Assembly: GCF_013166605.1 (NCBI RefSeq)
Contig: NZ_JABKKF010000014.1
Location: 1 to 64,000 of the forward strand
Length of the DNA stretch: 64,000 nucleotides
Direction: 5' to 3'
Source: Xylanibacter muris
GTDB lineage: Bacteria > Bacteroidota > Bacteroidia > Bacteroidales > Bacteroidaceae
Shown: positions 43,052 through 54,267 of the stretch, in pieces
Layout: every line of letters begins with the position of its first letter
Position numbering within the stretch: the stretch's first letter is position 1
Made by a program: the position numbers and the translations under genes
The notes under the pieces: model-generated
Databases searched by the model: none
Seen by the model: only the letters and a program-made list of their open reading frames with translations
What the model was told of the DNA's origin: nothing

Positions 43052-43672
43052 TCAGACCGGTAGGTATATAAGATGTTTTTCTTTAAACCATTCTTCCTTG
43101 AACCACATTGACAATTCTGTGGTTTCCACAATCTTTCTGAACATTTGAGTCTCCGTTTCAAGATTTCCGCCTTTTAGGCAGAACACTCCGTTTGGCATTG
43201 AATTGCGTTGTTTTCCTGATATGTTCTTTCTCACTATTTTCATCAGGTCTGGCAACTGCATTACGGCACGACTGACAACAAAGTCGAATTTACCTCTCTC
43301 TTCCTCGCCTCTTAGATGTACAGGATTGCAGTTGGTCAGTCCGATGGCGTTGGCAACTTCTTTTGCAACCATAACTTTTTTTCCTGTTCCGTCAATAAGT
43401 TTGAATTTGCATTCGGGAAACATGATTGCCAGTGGTATTCCGGGAAAACCTCCGCCACATCCGAAATCAAGAATTTCCGTACCGGGGCGGAAGTTTATGG
43501 CTTTGGCAATGGCAAGAGAGTGCAGTACGTGGTGTTCGTATAAGTTGTCAATGTCTTTTCTGGAAATGACATTTATCTTGGAATTCCAGTCGTGGTACAG
43601 CTCGTCAAGTGCGGCAAGCTGTTTCAGTTGGAGTTCTGTAAGTTTTGGAAAGTATTTGATTATTTGTTGCAT
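43052..43672 (-). CDS. rsmG: 16S rRNA (guanine-527-N7) methyltransferase RsmG
   Basis: A 206-residue methyltransferase that modifies G527 in the 530 loop of 16S rRNA. Motifs: WNSKINVISRKDIDNLYEHHVLHSL, the SAM-binding ILDFGCGGGFPGIPLAIMFP, KKVMVAKEVANAIGL and DFVVSRAVMQLPDL. Length is normal. It is followed by the MBL hydrolase gene and preceded, 33 bases away, by the DUF3298 lipoprotein gene on the same strand. Confidence 0.95.
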   Translation of the reverse strand: MQQIIKYFPKLTELQLKQLAALDELYHDWNSKINVISRKDIDNLYEHHVLHSLAIAKAINFRPGTEILDFGCGGGFPGIPLAIMFPECKFKLIDGTGKKVMVAKEVANAIGLTNCNPVHLRGEEERGKFDFVVSRAVMQLPDLMKIVRKNISGKQRNSMPNGVFCLKGGNLETETQMFRKIVETTELSMWFKEEWFKEKHLIYLPV

Positions 43673-43705
43673 TATAATTGAGTTTAATGTTTTTTATTTA
43701 TGATG

Positions 43706-44578
43706 TCATGAGTTTTTATTGTCACTTTTCATTAATTTCCTTATATCAGAATATCTGATATACAGTTCTGTCATTCCATTGTCGTATGGAGCTATTTCGT
43801 ATGTATTATATATAAATGTGATTCCGTCTTCACCGATAATGAAATTTTCCGGTACGAACATTTCCGTTGAACACAGATAGCCCTTGTCTTGTAGCTCATT
43901 TATGTCTTCAGCTTCTGCTTTTTCCTTCAGTGCGTCAAGCACTATGGAGTTAAGTTGTTTGGTGTGTCCCGGTACAAATATATCATTGACGGTGAGCGGT
44001 TTTCCTGTTTCATTATCGAAATTCAGATAGAATATCTGTTTTATCGAATGCGCCCCTCCTTCATAGTATTCAGAGTCTATCTTATATACCATGACGCCTG
44101 GTTTGCCGTTGCCAACAGATGTCTGTATATTATAATAGAAATTATACCATGATGTCTTGTTTTCGTCACCGCGGTCAGCCTTGTATAATGCCGCGAAGTT
44201 TTCCATGTATTCTGTTGTATATCTTGTGGCGAAAGAATCTGCCGCATGTTTCATTCCTACATCTGACATATCGAACAGGCGTTTCTCTATCGCGTTGTTT
44301 ATTGATTTGGACTTTTCCCCCTCTGTGTCTTTTACATAGATGATATCCATGCTTACTTTACACATCGGTGAGTCAGAATCCTTTGTAAGATGTACACTTC
44401 TTGTCACGGTTATCCTGTCGGTTTCGGGATTCTTTATGTTTTTATTTCCGCATGCTGCAATACATATAGCGATTGATAATGTAAGCAGTGATGGTGACAG
44501 GACGTTTGAAATTGCAATACAGTCCTTTATGTTTAAAATATATGTTTTCATATCCGATAAATATTCAATGTTCTGCAT
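43706..44578 (-). CDS. DUF3298 (RsiV-like) lipoprotein, copy 1
   Basis: A 290-residue exported protein with a hydrophobic segment and lipobox AACG (about residues 39-43). The C-terminal half is DUF3298/RsiV-like: YYEGGAHSIKQIFYLNFDNETGKPLTVNDIF and the closing FIYNTYEIAPYDNGMTELYIRYSDI. RsiV is an anti-sigma factor that binds lysozyme, but this protein has no cytoplasmic anti-sigma domain, so the function is unknown. Its ATG overlaps the stop of the SLC13 gene by one base. ATG 44551 (MKTYILN) is an alternative start closer to the signal peptide. A paralogue lies on the other side of the transporter. Confidence 0.78.
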   Translation of the reverse strand: MQNIEYLSDMKTYILNIKDCIAISNVLSPSLLTLSIAICIAACGNKNIKNPETDRITVTRSVHLTKDSDSPMCKVSMDIIYVKDTEGEKSKSINNAIEKRLFDMSDVGMKHAADSFATRYTTEYMENFAALYKADRGDENKTSWYNFYYNIQTSVGNGKPGVMVYKIDSEYYEGGAHSIKQIFYLNFDNETGKPLTVNDIFVPGHTKQLNSIVLDALKEKAEAEDINELQDKGYLCSTEMFVPENFIIGEDGITFIYNTYEIAPYDNGMTELYIRYSDIRKLMKSDNKNS

Positions 44579-46410
44579 CAGAAAGGAAAGAGCAGTGGCA
44601 AAACGAATGTCATTGCTATTCCGATGATAACCTGAAGAGGCAATCCGACCTTTATGTAATCACCGAACTTATATCCTCCCGCATTCATGACAAGGGCATT
44701 TGGCGGAGTGGCAAACGGTGATGCAAAACACATGCTTGCCCCTAACGTCACCGCGAATAGGAACGGGTATGGACTTGCCCCTATTTCAATGGCGGATGTC
44801 ATGGCAATTGGGGCCATCAAAACCGCCGTTGCCGTATTGCTTATGAACATTGTCAGAAGTGATGTGGTAAAGTATATCCCGCATAACAGTACTGTAGGTC
44901 CCATTGCACCGAGCACTTCCACAAGAGAATGGGATATCATGGCGGATGTCCCGGTCTTTTCGAGTGCTACGGACATCGGCATCATGGCGGCAATAAGTAC
45001 AATGCTCTCCCAATTTATCGTTTTATAAGCAGCCTCTATATTGCGGAAACATCCGGTGAGTACTGTAAGCAGGCCGGCTGTCATTATAGCGGTGACCGGG
45101 GCGACCGGAATAAAGTCAAATACCATTGCAAACACCATTACGGCCATAATGACAGCCGCCATTGGCGCCTTGTAGTCGAGGGTGACCTGCATCGCCTGTT
45201 TCTCAGGTTGGCCGAGTACGACCCAGTCGGTTTCTTCATCGTCAAGTTTTGCGATATTGCTCCATTTGCCTTGTACGAGCAATACGTCTCCTGGACATAG
45301 CTTCTCACCGGTCAGATTGTCAAGTATGTAGTCTTTATTGCGTTTTATTCCTAATATGTTTATGCTGTATTTCTCACGGAATCCTGAATTTATAAGTCTT
45401 GTTCCTATAAGCCGTGATTTGGGCATAAGCACGATTTCCGTTATGCCTAAATCGTAGAAGTCTATATTGTTTTTATCCAGTTTCTGGATACGTGCTTTTT
45501 TTGCGAACTCATCCATCTTTTTCTTGTCGCCCATGAGGTATATAATGTCTCTTTCGGCAAGTATTGTACCAGGGGAGGCAAGGCTTTGTGTCACGTTTCG
45601 GATGATTCCTCCGCTTGAGTTGTTTTCATTTCTTATCTCGAGAATGGAAAGTCCGTAGTTGTTACGCAGGTTGAGTTCCGCAACTGTTTTTCCTTTTATG
45701 TCGGAAACGGATGTAATCAGATATCGTCTTACTCCATTGCTAAGATTATATTCCTCTACAAGTTCATCGAGAGTTTTTCCCCTTCCTTCCTTATTGCTTT
45801 CATTTTCATTGTTCTTGAATAGAAAGACCTTGCTTAATGGCAACATTATTATGATGCCGACGGCGATACATATAAGTCCCACAGGGGTGAATGAGAAAAA
45901 CTCCAAAGGCCTGTAGCCGTTTTCTGTCAGTGCTTCCTGTATTACAAGGTTGGGTGGAGTACCTATAAGTGTAAGCATTCCTCCCATACTGCTTGCAAAG
46001 GCAAGCGGCATCAGCAGGCGTGAGGGTCTCACGCCCGACTGTGCTGCCATGCTTACTACAATGGGCATCATAAGAGCTACAGTGCCGGTGTTGCTTACAA
46101 AAGCTCCGATGAAAGCCGTGACGAATATCACAAGCAGGAACAGGCCTGTGTCGTTGCCTCTTGCAAGCTTTATTATTTTCTGGCTCATGACCTTGGCCAA
46201 TCCTGTCTGGAGTATCGCGCCGCCGATGACAAACAGTCCCACCATCATTATCACCACCGTGGATGAAAATCCCGATAAAGCTTCTTCGGGGGTAAGTATG
46301 CCGAGAAGAACCAGTGATGTCAGCGCACATAATGCCACTATGTCGGAACGCAGTTTTCCGGATACAAACATTATGACTGTTATTAATAGGATGACAATAG
46401 TCGTGGCCAT
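44578..46410 (-). CDS. SLC13-family permease with two RCK_C domains
   Basis: A 610-residue membrane transporter of the divalent anion:sodium symporter type. It has two halves of about five to six membrane segments each. The transporter signatures are NTGTVALMMPIVVSMAA with IGTPPNLVIQE, and NTATAVLMAPIAMTSA with FATPPNALVMNAGGY. Between them (about residues 205-390) lie two TrkA-C/RCK_C regulatory domains. Relatives carry sulfate, citrate or other dicarboxylates; the substrate here is not determined. The gene lies between two DUF3298 lipoprotein genes on the same strand, overlapping the downstream one by one base, so the three probably form one operon. Confidence 0.88.
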   Translation of the reverse strand: MATTIVILLITVIMFVSGKLRSDIVALCALTSLVLLGILTPEEALSGFSSTVVIMMVGLFVIGGAILQTGLAKVMSQKIIKLARGNDTGLFLLVIFVTAFIGAFVSNTGTVALMMPIVVSMAAQSGVRPSRLLMPLAFASSMGGMLTLIGTPPNLVIQEALTENGYRPLEFFSFTPVGLICIAVGIIIMLPLSKVFLFKNNENESNKEGRGKTLDELVEEYNLSNGVRRYLITSVSDIKGKTVAELNLRNNYGLSILEIRNENNSSGGIIRNVTQSLASPGTILAERDIIYLMGDKKKMDEFAKKARIQKLDKNNIDFYDLGITEIVLMPKSRLIGTRLINSGFREKYSINILGIKRNKDYILDNLTGEKLCPGDVLLVQGKWSNIAKLDDEETDWVVLGQPEKQAMQVTLDYKAPMAAVIMAVMVFAMVFDFIPVAPVTAIMTAGLLTVLTGCFRNIEAAYKTINWESIVLIAAMMPMSVALEKTGTSAMISHSLVEVLGAMGPTVLLCGIYFTTSLLTMFISNTATAVLMAPIAMTSAIEIGASPYPFLFAVTLGASMCFASPFATPPNALVMNAGGYKFGDYIKVGLPLQVIIGIAMTFVLPLLFPF

Positions 46411-46444
46411 ATTTTCTGACTGTGATTATTATGGGATATTCTTC

Positions 46445-47275
46445 TTATTTGCTTTCCTGTGTTTCTCCTATAAGCTTTAACGCAGACTGTGTGAGATATG
46501 GCTTCATTTTATCGTATGACACAACGAATGAAGGCATGCCTGACGCATACGGAGCTATCTCATATTGCTGATATGCGAATACTACGCCTTGTGGAGTGAG
46601 GTAGGGAGGAAATTGTGGCAACGGCAGGTAGTCCAATGAACTTTCTGTCAGGAGTAGTCCTTTCAGATTCTCGTCGTTGACGGTCTCACCCTCTGCCTCG
46701 CTGAAATATTGCTTCAATCCCTCTTTTATTATTTGTCTGAACTCTTCAGAATAAATGTCGCGCATCATGCTTGTGTCAAACTTTCTGCCGTCACTTTTTC
46801 TGAAGGTTGTTCCGATACCGGTAGACACGCCGTGTGCTCCGCCCATATATGCATACGTTTTGGACATGTATGTGACATACTTGTCTGTCTCGTTGATTTT
46901 TAATATCTCATAGCTTTTACTGTAAGGAGGCATGTCTGTATCTCCGTATTCTGCCGTAGCTCCGGCATCTTCTTTATACTGGTTTGCAATGATACCGTAA
47001 TATTTGTCGGAGTAGAATTTTACGACAGAGTCTGTATTGGTCACATCACCGGTATATATTCCTCCAAGCTCTTCGTCAATATACTCTTTTATTCTGTTTG
47101 TCAGGATAGTATTGCCTTTTACGGGATAGTCTACCTTTATAAGCAATTCAGCCTGTTTGTCCTTTTTCTCTACCTTTATGGTATCTGTCTCAAAAGGAGT
47201 AGTACCTGCTTTGTCTGTTCCGCATGCAACCATTGTCATTGCTACTGCCGAAAGGATAAATGTTTGAATTTTCAT
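46445..47275 (-). CDS. DUF3298 (RsiV-like) lipoprotein, copy 2
   Basis: A 276-residue lipoprotein with a signal peptide and lipobox MVACG (Cys18). The mature part resembles copy 1: YAYMGGAHGVSTGIGTTFRKSDGRKFDTSMM and GVVFAYQQYEIAPYASGMPSFVVSYDKMKPYL. It is the first gene of the likely three-gene unit with the SLC13 permease (34-base gap). The paralogues align in the same order of conserved blocks but differ strongly elsewhere, so the duplication is old. No activity is known. Confidence 0.8.
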   Translation of the reverse strand: MKIQTFILSAVAMTMVACGTDKAGTTPFETDTIKVEKKDKQAELLIKVDYPVKGNTILTNRIKEYIDEELGGIYTGDVTNTDSVVKFYSDKYYGIIANQYKEDAGATAEYGDTDMPPYSKSYEILKINETDKYVTYMSKTYAYMGGAHGVSTGIGTTFRKSDGRKFDTSMMRDIYSEEFRQIIKEGLKQYFSEAEGETVNDENLKGLLLTESSLDYLPLPQFPPYLTPQGVVFAYQQYEIAPYASGMPSFVVSYDKMKPYLTQSALKLIGETQESK

Positions 47276-47310
47276 TGTTGAATGTTGTTTTTAGGTTTAT
47301 ATAAAAAATA

Positions 47311-47344
47311 AAGGCTGCTCGCTGATAAAACGGGCAGCCCTTTT
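47311..47344 (-). terminator. Terminator of pgk
   Basis: A stem GGCTGCTCG/CGGGCAGCC with a short loop lies 31 bases beyond the pgk stop. On the minus strand it is followed by TTTATTTTTTAT. Confidence 0.75.
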
Positions 47345-47374
47345 GAAACAAGTCTATTATTCAGAATAATTGTC

Positions 47375-48625
47375 TTATTCGCCTTTTATTGCTGCTACAC
47401 CGGGAAGAACCTTGCCCTCGATGGCTTCAAGAAGGGCACCTCCACCGGTAGAGATATATGAAACCTGATCAGCCATACCAAACTTATTGATACATGCGAC
47501 AGAGTCTCCACCACCGATAAGTGAGAAAGCTCCGTTGGCAGTAGCTTTTGCTATAGCCTCGGCAATGGCTTTTGAGCCTCCTGCAAAGTTGTCAAATTCG
47601 AATACGCCGGCAGGACCGTTCCAAAGGATTGTCTTGGCGCCTTCAATGGCATTTGCAAACTTCTTGCGTGTCTCAGGACCTGCATCCATACCTTCCCAAC
47701 CCTCAGGGATGTTGTTGGCCTGACAAATCTGTGTGTTCGCATCGTTTTTGAAATCATCACCGGCGATGCAGTCTGTACCGAGAACAAGGTTTACACCGTT
47801 TTCCTTTGCTTTCTTGATAATGTCGAGAGCCAGGTCGAGTTTGTCGTTCTCGCATATAGAGTTGCCGATGTTGCCGCCCTGTGCCTTTGCGAATGTGTAT
47901 GTCATACCTCCGCAGAGGATGAGGTTGTCAACCTTGCCGAGAAGGTTCTCTATGATACCTATTTTTGTAGATACTTTTGAACCTCCCATTATGGCTGTGA
48001 AAGGACGTTTGATATTGCTGAGGACGTTGTCAACAGCCTGAACCTCTTTTTCCATAAGATATCCCAGCATCTTGTTGTCCGCATCAAAATAGTCGGCTAT
48101 GACGGCCGTGGAGGCATGTCTGCGGTGAGCCGTTCCGAAAGCATCCATCACATAGCAGTCTGCGTATGAAGCCAGTTTCTTTGCAAATTCCTTCTGACGC
48201 TCTTTCATTTCTTTCTTTGCCTCAGAATATGCAGGATCCTCTTTGTCTATACCTACGGGCTTGCCTTCCTCTTCGGGATAGTAGCGGAGATTTTCAAGCA
48301 AAAGAGCCTCACCGGCTTTCAACTCGGCAACTTCCTTGTCGGCATTGCCACAGTCGGCTGCGAATTTTACATCTACGCCAAGGGCATCGGAAACGTTCTT
48401 CACAATCTGCTTCAATGAGAGCTCCGGTTTAACCTTGCCTTTGGGCTTGCCCATGTGGCTCATCATGATAAGGGCACCGCCGTCGGCGAGAACTTTCTTC
48501 AATGTAGGAAGGGCACCACGTATACGGGTTTCGTCTGTAACATTTCCATTCTCATCCAATGGAACATTGAAATCCACACGGACAATTGCCTTTTTGCCGG
48601 CAAAGTTGAATTGATCGATATTCAT
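47375..48625 (-). CDS. pgk: Phosphoglycerate kinase
   Basis: A 416-residue glycolytic kinase transferring phosphate from 1,3-bisphosphoglycerate to ADP. Motifs: [66 protein letters not shown] [24 protein letters not shown], and the nucleotide-binding [16 protein letters not shown] with [14 protein letters not shown]. Length is typical. It has a -7 promoter element on the minus strand (48697-48704) and a clear terminator. Confidence 0.97.
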   Translation of the reverse strand: MNIDQFNFAGKKAIVRVDFNVPLDENGNVTDETRIRGALPTLKKVLADGGALIMMSHMGKPKGKVKPELSLKQIVKNVSDALGVDVKFAADCGNADKEVAELKAGEALLLENLRYYPEEEGKPVGIDKEDPAYSEAKKEMKERQKEFAKKLASYADCYVMDAFGTAHRRHASTAVIADYFDADNKMLGYLMEKEVQAVDNVLSNIKRPFTAIMGGSKVSTKIGIIENLLGKVDNLILCGGMTYTFAKAQGGNIGNSICENDKLDLALDIIKKAKENGVNLVLGTDCIAGDDFKNDANTQICQANNIPEGWEGMDAGPETRKKFANAIEGAKTILWNGPAGVFEFDNFAGGSKAIAEAIAKATANGAFSLIGGGDSVACINKFGMADQVSYISTGGGALLEAIEGKVLPGVAAIKGE

Positions 48626-48696
48626 AACTGTTGTTTATATATTTTTATAAAAATAACTTATATCCCAATACATTGTTTTTGCTTAAGAAGCTGATG

Positions 48697-48704
48697 CAAA
48701 GTTA
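48697..48704 (-). promoter_or_regulatory. -7 element of pgk
   Basis: Minus strand TAACTTTG matches TAnnTTTG, 72 bases upstream of the pgk start. Confidence 0.5.
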
Positions 48705-48864
48705 CTGATAAATATCGGTATCATTATCATAACAGCATAATATTTTAATCTTTTTTTATCCCTATTTTTCGTAAATGCAATATTCACTTTGCAAAATGAT
48801 ATGAAACAGGCTGTTGCCTATTGCTATATTTCTCCATTTTGCACTTGGTTTCATTTCTTTGTTG

Positions 48865-48872
48865 TATCTTTG
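48865..48872 (+). promoter_or_regulatory. -7 element of the ridA-queC operon
   Basis: TATCTTTG matches TAnnTTTG, 37 bases upstream of the ridA ATG. A TTTG at 48838-48841 is 23 bases away, slightly too far for a perfect -33 element. Confidence 0.5.
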
Positions 48873-48908
48873 CTCCCTGAAACTTAAAAACAACAAATAT
48901 AATTGAGT

Positions 48909-49283
48909 ATGAAACAGATTTCTACAGTCAAGGCACCAGCTGCCATAGGGCCGTATAGCCAGGCAATAGAGGCTGGCGGTTTTGTATATGTATCAGGACA
49001 ATTGCCCATCGATGCCTCAACAGGGTTGTTTCCGGAAGGGGGAATAAAGGAACAGACAAGACAATCGCTTCTCAATGCACAGGCCATACTGTTGCAGGCA
49101 GGAGCGGATTTTGGCAAAGTGGTGAAAACGACGGTGTTGTTGGCGGACATTGACGACTTTGCGGCAATGAATGAGGTGTATGCGTCTTTTTTTTCAGCTC
49201 CGTTTCCTGCACGTTCGGCGTTCGCGGTAAAAGATTTGCCTAAGGGCGCTCTTGTGGAGATAGAGATGATTGCTGTAAAATAA
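48909..49283 (+). CDS. ridA: RidA family enamine/imine deaminase
   Basis: A 124-residue protein of the RidA/YjgF family, which hydrolyses reactive enamines and imines released by pyridoxal enzymes. Motifs: APAAIGPYSQAIEAGGFVYVSGQLPID, then PARSAFAVKDLPKGALVEIEMIA with the carboxylate-binding arginine. I take ATG 48909; a TTG two codons earlier is less likely. It forms an operon with queC (28-base gap). Confidence 0.93.
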   Translation: MKQISTVKAPAAIGPYSQAIEAGGFVYVSGQLPIDASTGLFPEGGIKEQTRQSLLNAQAILLQAGADFGKVVKTTVLLADIDDFAAMNEVYASFFSAPFPARSAFAVKDLPKGALVEIEMIAVK

Positions 49284-49311
49284 AGGATATAACCAGTCAA
49301 GGCTCATACTT

Positions 49312-49965
49312 ATGAAAGATTCTGTGATTATTGTAAGCGGCGGTATGGACAGTATTACTCTGCTTTACGAGAGGAAAGACGATATTGCTCTTGGAATATC
49401 GTTTGACTATGGAAGCAATCATAATGCGAATGAAATACCGTTGGCCGAGATGCATTGTAAGCGTCTTGGAATACGCCATATAACAATTCCTTTGGGATTC
49501 ATGCAAAAGTATTTTAAGAGTTCTTTGCTTGACGGTGCGGATGCGATACCTGAAGGACACTATGACGGAAAGAATATGATGTCGACGGTCGTGCCGTTCC
49601 GGAATGGGATAATGTTGTCTATAGCCGCAGGAATAGCGGAAAGTAACGGACTGAAAAACGTGTTGATTGCCAATCATGGCGGCGACCATTCCATTTATCC
49701 TGACTGCCGCAATGAATTTATTGCGGCTATGAACAGTGCCGTGACAAACGGTACTTATGTGGGTATATGTATTGTCGCTCCATATACGGATATAACGAAA
49801 GCCGATATTGCGCGCCGCGGAAAAAAGCTTGGTATCGATTACAGTGAGACTTGGTCATGCTATAAGGGAGGGGAGAGGCAGTGCGGCAAATGCGGCACAT
49901 GTATAGAGCGCAAAGAAGCTCTTGCCGAGGCAGGAATAGAGGATACGACTGAATATGTCGGGTAG
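49312..49965 (+). CDS. queC: 7-cyano-7-deazaguanine synthase (QueC)
   Basis: A 217-residue ATP-dependent enzyme that turns 7-carboxy-7-deazaguanine into preQ0, a step in queuosine biosynthesis. The PP-loop is SGGMDS (residues 9-14). The C-terminal zinc site is visible as four cysteines in WSCYKGGERQCGKCGTC. Length matches the family. No queD or queE is next to it. preQ0 genes can also serve DNA modification systems, but nothing around here suggests that. Confidence 0.93.
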   Translation: MKDSVIIVSGGMDSITLLYERKDDIALGISFDYGSNHNANEIPLAEMHCKRLGIRHITIPLGFMQKYFKSSLLDGADAIPEGHYDGKNMMSTVVPFRNGIMLSIAAGIAESNGLKNVLIANHGGDHSIYPDCRNEFIAAMNSAVTNGTYVGICIVAPYTDITKADIARRGKKLGIDYSETWSCYKGGERQCGKCGTCIERKEALAEAGIEDTTEYVG

Positions 49966-50113
49966 TCGGAATGTATCATGTATGACGGTTATCCTCTTGT
50001 TGTGGTTATGTCTTCAGGGGAGTTATTATACTTACCTTGAATGCATTTGTTAATTTACTAAAAAATATCCGATCGTTTTTAATTTTTTGAAATCTATTTA
50101 CATTTCTGATAAG

Positions 50114-50222
50114 TGTAAAATTCTCTTCCGATGAACATGCTATTCATGCTCAGTGAATGGCATGTTCATCGGCCGTGAATGGCCTATTCATCAAGCGTGA
50201 ATAGGCCATTCATTTTTGGCAT
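50114..50222 (+). repeat. 109-bp double-hairpin intergenic repeat, copy B
   Basis: Two hairpins: arms 50128-50146/50154-50172 (19 bp, one mismatch, 7-base loop) and 50176-50190/50198-50212 (15 bp perfect, 7-base loop). It aligns end to end with the reverse complement of 5604-5712, with the same length and termini. Confidence 0.8.
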
Positions 50223-50480
50223 AGTTTTTGATTATTGTTAATGGGTTGATTATCAATGCGTTGTAATTTGGGCGGTTTTGTGTAAAGCTCATAAAAACGT
50301 AAGGGTAGTGCTGTGTGAATTTTTATTACGTTTTAGATTGTCTTGGATGGGACTTTTTAACAAATGTTGTTCAAATTGAACTAATCATGGAGGATTCTCG
50401 CTATCATATTCTCCTCAAACTAAAGTGCTGTAAGTAAGAAACATATTATATGTTTCGCATAACAGTAGAAAAAACAAAAA

Positions 50481-50512
50481 TTTGGTTATATAAAATAATT
50501 ATAGTACCTTTG
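50481..50512 (+). promoter_or_regulatory. Promoter of the ABC-F gene
   Basis: TTTG (50481-50484), 20 bases, TACCTTTG (50505-50512), full consensus. The leader to the ATG at 50603 is about 80 bases. Confidence 0.78.
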
Positions 50513-50596
50513 CATCCGTTTTGTCTTTAGGGTGGGTCATGGCAGCAAATGGCTCAGTAACAACAGAAAAAGAATTTGATTTCAGATATTTAATAA

Positions 50597-52222
<1,626 letters not shown>

Positions 52223-52279
52223 TGGAAAGCATACGTCACTATAGACACAATATACATATTTATATTATTATAAATAAAA

Positions 52280-52308
52280 ATCGGCATACTATTTGCAAGT
52301 ATGCCGAT
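52280..52308. promoter_or_regulatory. Perfect 11-bp hairpin upstream of grpE
   Basis: ATCGGCATACT (52280-52290) and AGTATGCCGAT (52298-52308) pair around a 7-base loop, 16 bases before the grpE ATG. It may end the ABC-F transcript, or act as an operator for the heat-shock pair. It differs from the CIRCE element. Confidence 0.55.
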
Positions 52309-52324
52309 AAAATATTTTATAGAC

Positions 52325-52963
52325 ATGGAAAAAGATATTAATATTACAAAAGGCGACACCATCGACGGTGATGAGTTGAAATCGGAAAATACGAAGGAAG
52401 CGACAGGCAATGTGAGCGATGATACCGAAAACAATTTGGAAAACGGCAATACAGGCGAGTCTGACAAAACAGAAGACGGCAACTGCGAGACCGAAGAACC
52501 GGCTGTTGAAAAGGACCCTATAGATGCTGCCAATGAAGAGATTGCCGCATTGAAGGACAAATATTTGCGCTCTGTCGCCGAATTTGAAAACTACAGAAAA
52601 CGTACACTGAAAGAAAAGACGGAACTGATTCTTAATGGCGGTGAAAAGGTAATCTCTGCATTGTTACCCGTTGTAGATGACATGGAAAGGGCCATTGCCA
52701 ACGGAGACAAGACTGAAGATCCGAAAGTTCTGCGTGAAGGCATGGAACTTATATATGCAAAATGCATAAAGATACTTGAAAGCCAGGGAGTGAAAAAGAT
52801 AGATACCGACAATGCGGACTTTGACACAGACATGCATGAAGCCATTGCCATGGTGCCCGGTATGGGTGATGACAAGAAGGGCAAGGTGATAGACTGTGTG
52901 CAGACAGGGTACAAACTCAACGACAAAGTAATACGCCATGCCAAAGTGGCGGTTGGACAATAA
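52325..52963 (+). CDS. grpE: Nucleotide exchange factor GrpE
   Basis: A 212-residue co-chaperone that releases ADP from DnaK. After an acidic, disordered N-terminal region (about 1-75), the long helix (EEIAALKDKYLRSVAEFENYRKRTLKEK) and the C-terminal beta-wing (LESQGVKKIDTDNADFDTDMHEAIAMVPG...GYKLNDKVIRHAKVAVG) are typical. A frame-extending ATG at 52301 lies inside a hairpin, so I prefer 52325. dnaJ follows after 6 bases in the classic grpE-dnaJ order. dnaK is not in the window. Confidence 0.95.
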   Translation: MEKDINITKGDTIDGDELKSENTKEATGNVSDDTENNLENGNTGESDKTEDGNCETEEPAVEKDPIDAANEEIAALKDKYLRSVAEFENYRKRTLKEKTELILNGGEKVISALLPVVDDMERAIANGDKTEDPKVLREGMELIYAKCIKILESQGVKKIDTDNADFDTDMHEAIAMVPGMGDDKKGKVIDCVQTGYKLNDKVIRHAKVAVGQ

Positions 52964-52969
52964 CAGACA

Positions 52970-54130
52970 ATGGCTAAAAGAGATTATTACGAGGTCTTGG
53001 GTGTCAGTAAAAACGCATCGGAAGACGAAATAAAGAAAGCGTACAGGAAGATTGCCATCAAATGGCATCCCGACCGTAATCCAGGCAACAAAGAGGCTGA
53101 AGACAAATTTAAAGAGGCGGCAGAAGCATACGACATCCTTCATGACCCTCAGAAGCGTCAGCAATATGACCAGTTCGGATTCAACGGCCCGCAAGGCGGT
53201 TTCGGTGGATTCGGTGGCGGAGCCGGAATGAATATGGATGACATATTCTCTATGTTTGGCGACATATTCGGAGGACGTGCCGGTGGTTTCGGTGGTTTCG
53301 GAGGCGGTGGCCAACGCCGTGCCCAGCAATACCGCGGAAACGATTTGCGCCTTAAGGTTAAGCTTTCATTAAGCGAGATTGCCCATGGAGTGACCAAGAA
53401 GTTTAAAGTAAGAAAAGACGTTTGCTGCGGCCATTGCCATGGTAGCGGTGCCGAGGCCGGAAGCGGGAGCGACACATGTCCGACATGTCATGGGGCCGGT
53501 GTTGTGACACATACAACACAAAGTATCTTCGGAATGATGCAGACGCAAAGCGTTTGTCCCACCTGTAATGGTGAAGGAAAGGTCATCAAGAACAAATGCC
53601 GTGAATGCGGAGGCAGCGGTGTCGTGAAAGGAGAAGAAGTCGTAGAGATAAAGATACCGGCAGGCGTCGCGGAAGGAATGGTCGTAAACGTACCGGGCAA
53701 GGGAAATGCCGGTATGCATAACGGCATCAACGGAGACATTCAGGTATATATAGAAGAGGAAGGAAACGACATTTTTGTAAGAGACGGCAACGATGTCATA
53801 TACAATCTTTTACTCGACATACCGACAGCAATATTGGGAGACGAAGTGGAAATTCCAACAATAGACGGCCCGACGGTAAAGGTAAGGATAGAGCCGGGTA
53901 CCCAACCCGGAAAAACTCTCAGGTTGAGGGGAAAAGGACTTCCTGCAATACAAGGATACGGGCATGGCGGAACAGGAGACCTCGTAGTAAACATAAGTGT
54001 ATACATACCCAAGACCTTGAGTAAAGACGAAAAGGAAGCGGTGAGATCTTTTGTCGGAAGCGACAACTTCAAGGGTGACAGCGCAACCAGGCAGTCTATA
54101 TTTCAGAAATTCAAGAATTATTTCAGCTGA
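52970..54130 (+). CDS. dnaJ: Chaperone DnaJ
   Basis: A 386-residue type I Hsp40 that delivers substrates to DnaK and stimulates its ATPase. Order: J domain with HPD (KWHPDRNPG, about residues 2-70), Gly/Phe-rich linker ([12 protein letters not shown] and [11 protein letters not shown]), and the zinc region with four CxxCxGxG repeats ([32 protein letters not shown]). The C-terminal substrate-binding domains include [17 protein letters not shown]. Length and layout are normal. It forms an operon with grpE and ends at a hairpin (54179-54222). Confidence 0.97.
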   Translation: MAKRDYYEVLGVSKNASEDEIKKAYRKIAIKWHPDRNPGNKEAEDKFKEAAEAYDILHDPQKRQQYDQFGFNGPQGGFGGFGGGAGMNMDDIFSMFGDIFGGRAGGFGGFGGGGQRRAQQYRGNDLRLKVKLSLSEIAHGVTKKFKVRKDVCCGHCHGSGAEAGSGSDTCPTCHGAGVVTHTTQSIFGMMQTQSVCPTCNGEGKVIKNKCRECGGSGVVKGEEVVEIKIPAGVAEGMVVNVPGKGNAGMHNGINGDIQVYIEEEGNDIFVRDGNDVIYNLLLDIPTAILGDEVEIPTIDGPTVKVRIEPGTQPGKTLRLRGKGLPAIQGYGHGGTGDLVVNISVYIPKTLSKDEKEAVRSFVGSDNFKGDSATRQSIFQKFKNYFS

Positions 54131-54178
54131 CAACCTTATATTATATATTAGGTGTCTAATATTGGCAGCAGGGAAAAC

Positions 54179-54227
54179 ATCTCCATCCTCTGGTCCTATA
54201 TGGGATACAGAGGAATGGAGATTTTAT
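54179..54227 (+). terminator. Terminator of grpE-dnaJ
   Basis: ATCTCCATCCTCTG (54179-54192) pairs with CAGAGGAATGGAGAT (54208-54222) apart from one bulged base, followed by TTTATATA. It lies 48 bases after the dnaJ stop. Confidence 0.65.
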
Positions 54228-54267
54228 ATACAAACAGATTTTACCATACAATGACATGTGCAAAAAG

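Noticed and set aside
46709..46903. Plus-strand ORF within the DUF3298 lipoprotein gene
   Set aside because: Antisense shadow with no supporting features.
50114..50222. Double hairpins read as a second CRISPR array
   Set aside because: The repeated words are palindromic arms with 7-base loops, not direct repeats with spacers.
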